This document shows, one piece after another, positions 57,540-64,000 of a DNA stretch of 64,000 bases (position 1 is its first letter; each line of letters begins with the position of its first letter). The DNA comes from Roseateles_B flavus. GTDB taxonomy: Bacteria; Pseudomonadota; Gammaproteobacteria; Burkholderiales; Burkholderiaceae_C. The stretch covers positions 124,001-188,000 of the forward strand of contig NZ_JBDPZC010000008.1 in the NCBI RefSeq assembly GCF_039872765.1, written 5' to 3'. Under the pieces are notes generated by a model. It did no database searches and had not been told where the DNA came from. It saw nothing but the letters and a program-made list of their open reading frames with translations. Both the position numbers and the translations under genes were made by a program.

Positions 57540-58475
57540 ATGGACCGGCTCAAACAGATCGAATCCTTTGTCGCCGTGGCGACCAAGGGCAGCCTCACCG
57601 CCGCCGCGCAGGCGGAAGGGGTGGCGCCCGCGGTGATGGGGCGGCGCATCGACGCGCTGGAGGAGCGCCTGGGCGTCAAGCTGCTGCTGCGCACCACGCG
57701 GCGGCTCTCGCTGACGCACGAGGGCACCGCCTTCCTGGAGGACTGCCAGCGCCTGCTGGTGGATTTCGCCAATGCCGAGGCCAGCGTCAGCGCGGGCGGC
57801 GTCAAGGCCAGTGGCCATCTGCGCATCACCGCGCCGGCCGGCTTCGGCCGCCGCCATGTGGCGCCCCTGGTGCCGGACTTCCTGGCGCAGCACCCGGACG
57901 TGTCCCTGTCCCTGAACCTCTCGGACCGCGTGGTCGACATCGTGCACGAGGGCTTCGACTGCGCCGTGCGCGTGGGCGACCTGGCGGACTCCAGCCTGGT
58001 CAGCATGCGCCTGGCCGACAACCGCCGCCTCTGCGTGGGCGCACCCGGCTACCTGAAGCGCGCCGGCACCCCGCAGCATCCCGACGAGCTGTCCCGCCAT
58101 GCCTGCCTGGTGCTCAGCTCTGATGCCAGCCAGTCGCGCGGCTGGGCCTTCACGGTGGACGGGCAGCTGCAGCACATCCGCCCCGTGGGCCGCCTGGACT
58201 GCAGCGACGGGCAGGTGCTGCACGACTGGTGCCTGGCCGGCCTGGGCCTGGCCTGGCGCAGCACCTGGGAGGTGGAGGCCGACGTGGCGGCGGGCCGTCT
58301 GGCCTCGGTGCTGGACGACTTCGCCGCGCCGGCCAACGGCATCTACGCGCTGATCCCCCAGCGCAAGCACCTGCCGCTGCGGGTGCGCCTGTGGATCGAC
58401 TTCCTCAAACACCACTACGGCAGCGCGGAGTACTGGCAGCGCCAGGGCCGCGCATCTGAGGCACACTCCGCCTGA
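57540..58475 (+). CDS. LysR-family transcriptional regulator
   Basis: A 311-residue regulator. The ATG before DRLKQIESFVAVATKGS gives the standard LysR N-terminus; earlier in-frame starts add no conserved sequence. The winged helix spans about 1-60 and the effector domain 85-300, with the conserved GHLRITAP and PLVPDFLAQHPDV. It is divergent from the dehalogenase-glcB pair and is likely to control it. Confidence 0.93.
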   Translation: MDRLKQIESFVAVATKGSLTAAAQAEGVAPAVMGRRIDALEERLGVKLLLRTTRRLSLTHEGTAFLEDCQRLLVDFANAEASVSAGGVKASGHLRITAPAGFGRRHVAPLVPDFLAQHPDVSLSLNLSDRVVDIVHEGFDCAVRVGDLADSSLVSMRLADNRRLCVGAPGYLKRAGTPQHPDELSRHACLVLSSDASQSRGWAFTVDGQLQHIRPVGRLDCSDGQVLHDWCLAGLGLAWRSTWEVEADVAAGRLASVLDDFAAPANGIYALIPQRKHLPLRVRLWIDFLKHHYGSAEYWQRQGRASEAHSA

Positions 58476-58513
58476 ATTTTTCGGCTGACATCGCAATTCA
58501 GGGGAGTGCGTCG

Positions 58514-58969
58514 ATGGTTCTTGAGACCGGCCTGGCCATCTTTCACTGGCTGTCCATCCTGACCCTGGTGGTCTTCATCAGCAGCGAGGCGGCGCTGTGC
58601 CGCGTCGAGTGGCTCAATGCCGCGGTGGTGAAGCGCCTGCAGCGGGTGGACCTGATCTACGGCATCGCCGCGATGGCGGTGCTGGCCTCGGGCCTGCTGC
58701 GGGCCTTCCTGGGCATGAAGGGCTCGGCCTGGTACTGGGGCCAGCCCCTGCTGCATGCCAAGCTGACGCTGTTCGTGGTCGTGGGCCTGATGTCCATCAA
58801 GCCCACGCTGACCTTCCGCCGCTGGGGCCGGCAGCTGGCCGCCGACGGGCGCCTGCCCGAGGCCGCCGAGATCGCCGCCACGCGCCGCCTGGTGATGATC
58901 CAGGCGCACCTGATCCTGGTCTTCCCCATCCTCGGGGCCCTGCTGGCGAGGGGCGTGCTGACGCGCTGA
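58514..58969 (+). CDS. DUF2214 family membrane protein
   Basis: A 151-residue protein with four hydrophobic segments (about 5-25, 48-66, 80-98 and 127-147) and the family features ISSEAALCRVEWLN, RVDLIYGIAA and WGQPLLHAKL. Function unknown; sited in the inner membrane. It is 38 bp after the LysR gene and ends before a clear terminator. Confidence 0.88.
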   Translation: MVLETGLAIFHWLSILTLVVFISSEAALCRVEWLNAAVVKRLQRVDLIYGIAAMAVLASGLLRAFLGMKGSAWYWGQPLLHAKLTLFVVVGLMSIKPTLTFRRWGRQLAADGRLPEAAEIAATRRLVMIQAHLILVFPILGALLARGVLTR

Positions 58970-58990
58970 GCACGCGCGGTTCCACGAGCA

Positions 58991-59015
58991 AAGGCCCGCC
59001 TGCAGCGGGCCTTTG
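58991..59015. terminator. Bidirectional terminator
   Basis: A perfect 10-bp stem AAAGGCCCGC/GCGGGCCTTT with a 5-nt loop between convergent genes; T-runs follow on both strands. Confidence 0.75.
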
Positions 59016-59038
59016 GCTTTCAGCGGAACGAAAGGGGA

Positions 59039-59425
59039 TCAGCCCTTGGCGGCGTCCGCCGCGCACTTCTTGACGAAGCTGCTCTTGGCAGCGCCCGCCA
59101 GCTTCTTCTCTGCGGCCATGGCCTCGCAGGCGGCGGCCGGATCGGGCTTGGCCTCGGCGGCGGCCGGGGCGGCGCCACCGGCGGCGTCGGCATTGCACTT
59201 CTTCAGGAAGCTGGTCTTGGCGGCGCCAGCGAGCTTCTTCTCGGCGGCCTTGGCGTCGCAGCCGTTGGCGGCGCCGGCGTCGGCATTGCACTTCTTCAGG
59301 AAGCTGGTCTTGGCCGCGCCGGCCAGCTTCTTCTCGGCGGCCTGCTCGTCACAGCCGGCATGGGCGCTGAGGTGGACGGCACCCAGCACGAAGCTCAGGG
59401 CCAGGAGGGAGAGGGACTTCTTCAT
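59039..59425 (-). CDS. PsiF-repeat exported protein
   Basis: A 128-residue protein with a signal peptide (MKKSLSLLALSFVLGAVHLS, cleavage near AHA-GC). Three repeats of about 25 residues (25-49, 56-80 and 100-124) follow, each with an initial cysteine, AAEKKLAGAAK and a final KKC. The pattern matches the PsiF repeat of phosphate-starvation-inducible proteins. Two cysteines per repeat suggest a small disulfide in each. The first two repeats are nearly identical also in DNA, indicating recent duplication. Function of PsiF proteins is unknown. Confidence 0.85.
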   Translation of the reverse strand: MKKSLSLLALSFVLGAVHLSAHAGCDEQAAEKKLAGAAKTSFLKKCNADAGAANGCDAKAAEKKLAGAAKTSFLKKCNADAAGGAAPAAAEAKPDPAAACEAMAAEKKLAGAAKSSFVKKCAADAAKG

Positions 59426-59494
59426 GGTGGAACTGCCTTTGATGGTGGACTACGGGTGCAGCACTGCGTACTGCGGGGAACTGCGGTGGCAACG

Positions 59495-59508
59495 GGGTCA
59501 GGTCTTGC
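59495..59508 (+). repeat. Dispersed 14-mer GGGTCAGGTCTTGC
   Basis: Exact copy, plus orientation, in the gap between the PsiF-like and Ser/Thr kinase genes. Confidence 0.85.
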
Positions 59509-59561
59509 CCGGTGATGCCCTGGGGACTCAATGCGCGGGGCGGCCCGGCGGTTGACCGCCT

Positions 59562-60962
59562 TCAGAGAATGCGCCGTGGATGGGCCATGGCCTCGTGCGC
59601 GGCATGCAGGCGCCGCACGAGAACCTGGATGAAGGCCCGGTCGAAGCGGTGCTGGCACTCGGGGCTCAGCAGGGCCAGGGACTCGGGGGTGAAGGAGATC
59701 GTCGTGCAGACCTCGGTCACGCGGATGTCGGTGCTGTGACGGCGCAGTTCGGGATTGGGGGCCAGGTAGGCCATCTCGCCCACGGAGGTGCCGGTGCCCA
59801 GGGTCGCGACCTGCTGGCCGTCCCGGAAGACCTCCACCTCGCCCGCGGCGATGATGTGGAAGCTGTTGCCCTCCTGGCCCTTCTTGTACAGCGCATGGCC
59901 CTCGGGATAGCGCCGCCACTTGGCGCGGTGCACCACCTCCCACAGCTCCACGTCCCCGAAGCCGGCGAAGAACTCCAGGCCGCGCGCGAGGTTGAAGCGC
60001 TCGGAGTCCTTGACCTCGTACAGCCGTGCCAGAGGCACCAGCTGTTTGGCCACCAGCTCGGACAGGGCGGTGGCGAAGCTGTCCCAGTCCGGGAAGCGCT
60101 CGGCGGGGTGCTTGGCCAGGGCTCTCTGGATGACGGCGTCCAGCTCGGCCGTGACCCCGCCGCGCAGGTCGGTCAGCGGCTGGGGGGCCTGGTGGTAGAT
60201 CTGGTGCATCAGCGCCATCTGGTTGGGCGCGTCGAAGGGCGGGCGGCCAGCGACCAGGTGGTAGAGCACGGCGCCCAGGGCGTAGATGTCGGCCTGGCAG
60301 CCGACGTCGCCGCCCTCGATCTGCTCCGGCGGCATATAGGCCAGGGAGCCCACGCGGTGGATCTGGGTCTGGTCGGCGTTGAGGTTCAGGGCGCTGCCGA
60401 AGTCGCTGACCTTGACATCGGTCACCTGGCCTTGAGCGTCCAGCACGGCCAGGAGGTTGGCGGGCTTGACGTCGCGGTGGATCACGCCCTGGCGGAACAC
60501 ATAGCCCAGGGCCATCGCGCACTTGAAGCCCAGCTCCACGATCTGGTCCAGGGGCAGGAGGCGGTCGCTGCGGCAGAAACTCTTGAGGGTGACGCCGGGC
60601 ACGTACTCCATCACGAGGAAGGGCGCATCGGCGTCGGGCACGGCGTCCAGGATCTGGACCACGTTGGGGTGCTGCAGCCGCCCGGCCAGCGCGGCCTCGG
60701 CGGCGAAGAAGCGCCAGCTGATCTGCCCTTCCGCGGACTCCCGCTGCTGGCTGGCCCAGGCACGCTGGCGCTTGATGGCCACCTCCAGGTCGCGGAATTC
60801 GTCCAGGGCCAGGAAGACGTCGCTGGTGGCGCCCTCGCCCAGCTGGCGCAGGACCTTGTACTTGCCGATATAGGCGGGGAGGTCGCGGGAGGAGATCGGG
60901 CCCAGGGCGTCGGAGCCGGCGGACGGCACGGAACTGGCGAGTGTGCGGGAGTCAAGGCTCAT
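59562..60962 (-). CDS. Ser/Thr protein kinase with C-terminal cyclic-nucleotide-binding-like domain
   Basis: A 466-residue cytoplasmic protein. The Hanks-type kinase domain (about 35-300) has the G-loop LGEGATSDVF, K64 in VAIK, H162-R163-D164-x4-N169, D187-F-G and PPE (211-213) instead of APE, so it should be active. Residues about 325-450 resemble a cNMP-binding/Crp-like effector barrel (GHALYKKGQEGNSFHIIAAGEVEVF, TGTSVGEMAYL). No membrane helix or PASTA domain is present. This suggests kinase activity controlled by a nucleotide or other small ligand. Divergent from argS. The ATG at 60962 is used; an upstream extension looks non-coding. Confidence 0.92.
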   Translation of the reverse strand: MSLDSRTLASSVPSAGSDALGPISSRDLPAYIGKYKVLRQLGEGATSDVFLALDEFRDLEVAIKRQRAWASQQRESAEGQISWRFFAAEAALAGRLQHPNVVQILDAVPDADAPFLVMEYVPGVTLKSFCRSDRLLPLDQIVELGFKCAMALGYVFRQGVIHRDVKPANLLAVLDAQGQVTDVKVSDFGSALNLNADQTQIHRVGSLAYMPPEQIEGGDVGCQADIYALGAVLYHLVAGRPPFDAPNQMALMHQIYHQAPQPLTDLRGGVTAELDAVIQRALAKHPAERFPDWDSFATALSELVAKQLVPLARLYEVKDSERFNLARGLEFFAGFGDVELWEVVHRAKWRRYPEGHALYKKGQEGNSFHIIAAGEVEVFRDGQQVATLGTGTSVGEMAYLAPNPELRRHSTDIRVTEVCTTISFTPESLALLSPECQHRFDRAFIQVLVRRLHAAHEAMAHPRRIL

Positions 60963-61102
60963 GGCGGCTCGTATCCTGCCCCAGGCCCCCAGGCGAGGCA
61001 AGACCGTGAACAGGCAGTAACAGCCCCGGGCAACAGCTGTTCCGCGATGGCACATGCGCCAGGGCCCGGGAGCGGGGCGGGGGGTTTCGTAGAATCGCGC
61101 CC

Positions 61103-62827
61103 ATGATCCAAGCCAAGCAGGAACTGCTCGCCGCCCTGGGCGAGGCCATCCACTCCCTCAGCCCCGAGGCCACCCTGGCCCCGGCCTTCGAATCGCCCAA
61201 GCAGGCCAGCCATGGGGACTACGCCTGCACGGCCGCCATGCAGCTGGCCCGCCCGCTCAAGAAGAACCCGCGCGAGCTGGCCCAGGCCCTGATCGAGGCC
61301 CTGCAGGCCAAGCCGGCCTTCCAGCGATGGGTCGAGGGCATGGAGATTGCCGGCCCCGGCTTCATCAACATCCGCCTGAAGGATGCCGCCAAGCAGGCGG
61401 TCGTCGCCGAGGTGCTGGGCGCAGGCAGCCATTTCGGCGACCGTCCGGCCACCAGCAAGCACGTGATGATCGAGTTCGTCTCGGCCAACCCGACCGGCCC
61501 GCTGCACGTGGGCCATGCCCGCCAGGCCGCGCTGGGTGATGCGATCTGCTCGCTGCTCAAGACCCAGGGCCACGATGTGACCCGGGAGTTCTACTACAAC
61601 GACGCGGGCGTGCAGATCGCCACGCTGGCCCACTCCACGCAGTTGCGGCTCAAGGGCTTCAAGCCGGGCGACGCCTGCTGGCCCACCGATCCCGACCACC
61701 CCGACAGCAAGAAGTTCTACAACGGCGACTACATCCAGGACATCGCCGACGCCTTCCTGCGCAAGGAAACGGTCAAGGCCGATGACCGTGAGTTCACCGC
61801 TTCGGGCGATGTCGAGGACCTCGACGGCATTCGCCAGTTCGCCGTGGCCTATCTGCGTCACGAGCAGGATCTGGACCTGCAGGCCTTCGGCCTCAAGTTC
61901 GACAACTACTTCCTTGAGTCCAGCGTCTATGCCAACGGCCAGCTCGAAGCCGCGGTGCAGCGCATGATCGACAGTGGCAAGACCTACGAGAAGGACGGCG
62001 CACTGTGGTTCCGCTCGACGGACTATGGCGACGACCAGGACCGGGTGATGCGCAAGCGCGAGGGCGGCTTCACCTATTTCGTGCCGGACGTGGCCTACCA
62101 CGTCAACAAGTTCGGGCGCGGCTACACCCAGTGCATCAACATCCAGGGCACCGACCACCACGGCACCATCGCCCGCGTGCGCGGCGGTCTGCAGGCGCAG
62201 AACCTGGGCATTCCGCAGGGCTTCCCGGACTACATCCTGCACAAGATGGTCACGGTCATGAGGAACGGCGAGGAGGTCAAGATCTCCAAGCGCGCCGGCT
62301 CCTACGTGACGCTGCGCGACCTGATCGACTGGACCAGCCGCGACGCCGTGCGCTTCTTCCTGATCAGCCGCAAGGCCGACACCGAGTTCACCTTCGACGT
62401 GGACCTGGCCCTGAAGCAGAACGACGAGAACCCTGTGTTCTACGTGCAGTACGCCCATGCGCGCATCTGCTCGGTGATCCGCAAGTGGGCCGAGCAGGGC
62501 GGTGATGAAGCCGGCCTGGCCGGTGCCGACCTCAGCCTGCTGACGGCCCCCACCGAGGCCGCGCTGATGCTCAAGCTGGCGGACTACCCCCGCATGCTCA
62601 GCAGCGCTGCGCAAGACCTGGCCCCGCACGACGTGGCCTTCTACCTGCGCGACCTCTCCGGCGCCTATCACAGCTACTACGCCGCCGAGCGCGTGCTGGA
62701 CCAGGCCCCCGAGCTGACCCGTGCCCGCGTGGCCCTGCTGGCGGCCACCCGTCAGGTGATCCGCAACGCCCTGGCGGTGCTGGGCGTCAGCGCGCCGGAA
62801 GTCATGGCGCGCGAGGCGCTGGCCTGA
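61103..62827 (+). CDS. argS: Arginyl-tRNA synthetase
   Basis: A 574-residue class I synthetase. The HIGH motif appears as HVGH in NPTGPLHVGHARQA near residue 135, and the KMSKS-like KISKRAG near 395. The N-terminal Add1 domain and the C-terminal anticodon-binding DALR domain (ending near DLSGAYHSYYAAERVL) are complete. Charges tRNA-Arg. A TAGAAT -10-like hexamer lies about 14 bp before the ATG. Followed by the SPOR and dsbA genes, the common Burkholderiales order. Confidence 0.98.
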   Translation: MIQAKQELLAALGEAIHSLSPEATLAPAFESPKQASHGDYACTAAMQLARPLKKNPRELAQALIEALQAKPAFQRWVEGMEIAGPGFINIRLKDAAKQAVVAEVLGAGSHFGDRPATSKHVMIEFVSANPTGPLHVGHARQAALGDAICSLLKTQGHDVTREFYYNDAGVQIATLAHSTQLRLKGFKPGDACWPTDPDHPDSKKFYNGDYIQDIADAFLRKETVKADDREFTASGDVEDLDGIRQFAVAYLRHEQDLDLQAFGLKFDNYFLESSVYANGQLEAAVQRMIDSGKTYEKDGALWFRSTDYGDDQDRVMRKREGGFTYFVPDVAYHVNKFGRGYTQCINIQGTDHHGTIARVRGGLQAQNLGIPQGFPDYILHKMVTVMRNGEEVKISKRAGSYVTLRDLIDWTSRDAVRFFLISRKADTEFTFDVDLALKQNDENPVFYVQYAHARICSVIRKWAEQGGDEAGLAGADLSLLTAPTEAALMLKLADYPRMLSSAAQDLAPHDVAFYLRDLSGAYHSYYAAERVLDQAPELTRARVALLAATRQVIRNALAVLGVSAPEVMAREALA

Positions 62828-62910
62828 AGTCTTTCCGGACCAGTCGGCGGACCTAGAATCCGCCGCGTTGAAGGGTCGGCCCCGGGTGGGGCCGCGAGCA
62901 TGGAGATGGC

Positions 62911-63564
62911 ATGAGCAAGGCTGAAGCTGGCAAGCAGCGCGGTGGATTTGTCCTGGGGCTGATCGTGGGCCTGCTGCTGGGTCTGGCGATCGCGCTGGGC
63001 GTGGCGCTCTACATCACCAAGGTGCCCATCCCCTTCGTCAACAAGGTGCCGCAGCGCACGGCCGAGCAGGACGCCGAGGAAGCGGCCCGCAACAAGAACT
63101 GGGACCCCAACGCCCCCCTGGCCGGCAAGGCCGCCCGCAGTGCCAGCGGCGTGCTGAGCCCGGCCGTGCCCGCCTCCGCTCCCGCGCCGCAGGAAGTGGC
63201 CCGGCCCGTGGACAAGCCGGCCGACAAGCCCGCGGAAAAGCCTGCCGACAAAGTGACCGACAAGGCGGCCGACAAGGTCATGGAGAAGGTCGCCGAAAAG
63301 ACGGCCGAGAAGGCCGCAGCGGATGCAGGCAGCCTTTACTTCGTGCAGGCCGGTGCCTTCCTGAAGCCCGAGGATGCCGAGGCGCAGCGCGCCAAGCTGG
63401 CCATGGCCGGCTTCCAGTCCAAGGTCTACGAGAAAGAACAGTCGGGTCGCACGGTCTACCGCGTCCGCATCGGCCCGATCGACAACCGTGACGAAGCCGA
63501 GGCCCAGCGTGGCAAGGCCGAGGCCGCAGGCTTCGAGGCCAACCTGGCCCGTGTCGCACGCTGA
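62911..63564 (+). CDS. SPOR domain protein (FtsN-like)
   Basis: A 217-residue protein: short cytoplasmic N-terminus, one transmembrane helix at about 11-33, and a lysine/alanine/proline-rich linker with DKPA/EKPA-type repeats (about 90-135). A C-terminal SPOR domain (about 142-215) carries the sequence YFVQAGAF and ends with RVRIGPIDNRDEAE. SPOR domains bind denuded septal glycan, so a role at the division site is likely. It has the same layout as FtsN but is shorter. Confidence 0.92.
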   Translation: MSKAEAGKQRGGFVLGLIVGLLLGLAIALGVALYITKVPIPFVNKVPQRTAEQDAEEAARNKNWDPNAPLAGKAARSASGVLSPAVPASAPAPQEVARPVDKPADKPAEKPADKVTDKAADKVMEKVAEKTAEKAAADAGSLYFVQAGAFLKPEDAEAQRAKLAMAGFQSKVYEKEQSGRTVYRVRIGPIDNRDEAEAQRGKAEAAGFEANLARVAR

Positions 63565-63614
63565 GCCGGCCGCCCCGCGCCCCCTCCCGCCCCCCTCGAT
63601 CCCAGGAGAATGCC

Positions 63615-64000
63615 GTGAGCATCAACCGCCGTGATTTCGCCGCCGCTGCCAGCCTGGCAGCCCTGAACCTGCCTCTGATCGCCCAGGCCCAGGGCGGCCC
63701 GGTCGAGGGCCGCCACTACCAGAAGCTGCAGCAGCCCCTGCCCACCACCGCCGGCAAGATCGAGGTGGTGGAGTTCTTCTGGTACGGCTGCCCGCACTGC
63801 TACGTCTTCGAGCCCGCCCTGGCGGCCTGGACCGGCCAGCTGCCGGCCGACGTGAGCCTGCGCAAGTCCCATGTGCTGTTCCGCCCCAATATGCGGGTGC
63901 ACCAGCGCACCTACTTCGCACTCGAGGTGATGGGCAAGGAGGCGGAAGTCCGCGGCAAGATCTTCGACGCCATCCACCGGCAGGGCCAGCGCCTGGACGA
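63615..64000 (+). CDS. dsbA: Thiol:disulfide interchange protein DsbA (3' truncated by window edge)
   Basis: The frame begins at a GTG with AGGAG eight bases upstream; the ATG at 63610 in another frame stops at once. About 128 residues are visible: MSINRRDFAAAASLAAL forms a signal sequence with a Tat-like paired arginine, cleavage near AQA-Q. The thioredoxin-like domain has the active-site C59-P-H-C62 in FFWYGCPHC. It introduces disulfides into exported proteins. It lies 50 bp after the SPOR gene in the argS cluster. Confidence 0.93.
   Translation, partial: MSINRRDFAAAASLAALNLPLIAQAQGGPVEGRHYQKLQQPLPTTAGKIEVVEFFWYGCPHCYVFEPALAAWTGQLPADVSLRKSHVLFRPNMRVHQRTYFALEVMGKEAEVRGKIFDAIHRQGQRLD

Overview
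The window is very GC-rich (about 70% by eye), densely coded bacterial DNA. I read it as chromosomal sequence from a betaproteobacterium of the order Burkholderiales, probably near Roseateles, Pelomonas or Mitsuaria. The reasons are the argS - SPOR protein - dsbA order at the right end, a GltIJKL uptake operon with a sigma-54 two-component pair, type 2 PyrF, and many two-component systems. This placement is inference. I see no rRNA, tRNA, CRISPR array, insertion sequence or phage gene. No gene-free stretch exceeds about 265 bp.

Left part (1-20 kb): a truncated FMN-type glutamate synthase-like gene, a degenerate LuxR-type regulator, a glutathione transferase, a DUF898/M48 membrane pair and a GNAT acetyltransferase. 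Next comes a BlaI-type repressor overlapping a BlaR1-like M56 protease that carries a PBP7-like D,D-peptidase domain instead of the usual class D sensor. After an esterase and two unrecognised genes lies a lipoprotein combining a polysaccharide deacetylase, a caspase-like domain, an EF-hand and TPRs. Then follow purB, an MFS transporter, a YciI-like protein and an OmpR-type two-component pair.

Middle (20-33 kb): a complete glutamate/aspartate uptake block on the minus strand: two paralogous binding proteins, GltJ, GltK, GltL, a DctB-like kinase and a DctD-like sigma-54 activator. A good -24/-12 site and two 12-bp dyads 31 bp apart lie upstream of the first gene. Next to it is an accessory island (28.4-32.7 kb). 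It holds three tandem paralogs of an undescribed exported four-cysteine family and two copies of a small exported protein. One small copy is intact and the other is frameshifted at a pentanucleotide repeat and internally deleted.

Right part (33-64 kb): a GNAT-NTF2-like fusion, pyrF, a multi-PAS hybrid kinase, a methyltransferase, an SPFH protein with a secreted partner, and a response regulator/kinase pair followed by an esterase and a periplasmic binding-like protein. Further right are an M14 peptidase, two tandem LytS-type kinases with one LytTR regulator, and a glutamine amidotransferase with an FAD reductase. The end holds glcB downstream of a 2-haloacid dehalogenase and a divergent LysR regulator, DUF2214, a PsiF-repeat protein, a Ser/Thr kinase fused to a cyclic-nucleotide-binding-like domain, argS, a SPOR protein and the start of dsbA.

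Dispersed signals: six exact copies of the 14-mer GGGTCAGGTCTTGC on both strands, and two copies of a three-hairpin intergenic element lying directly behind stop codons.
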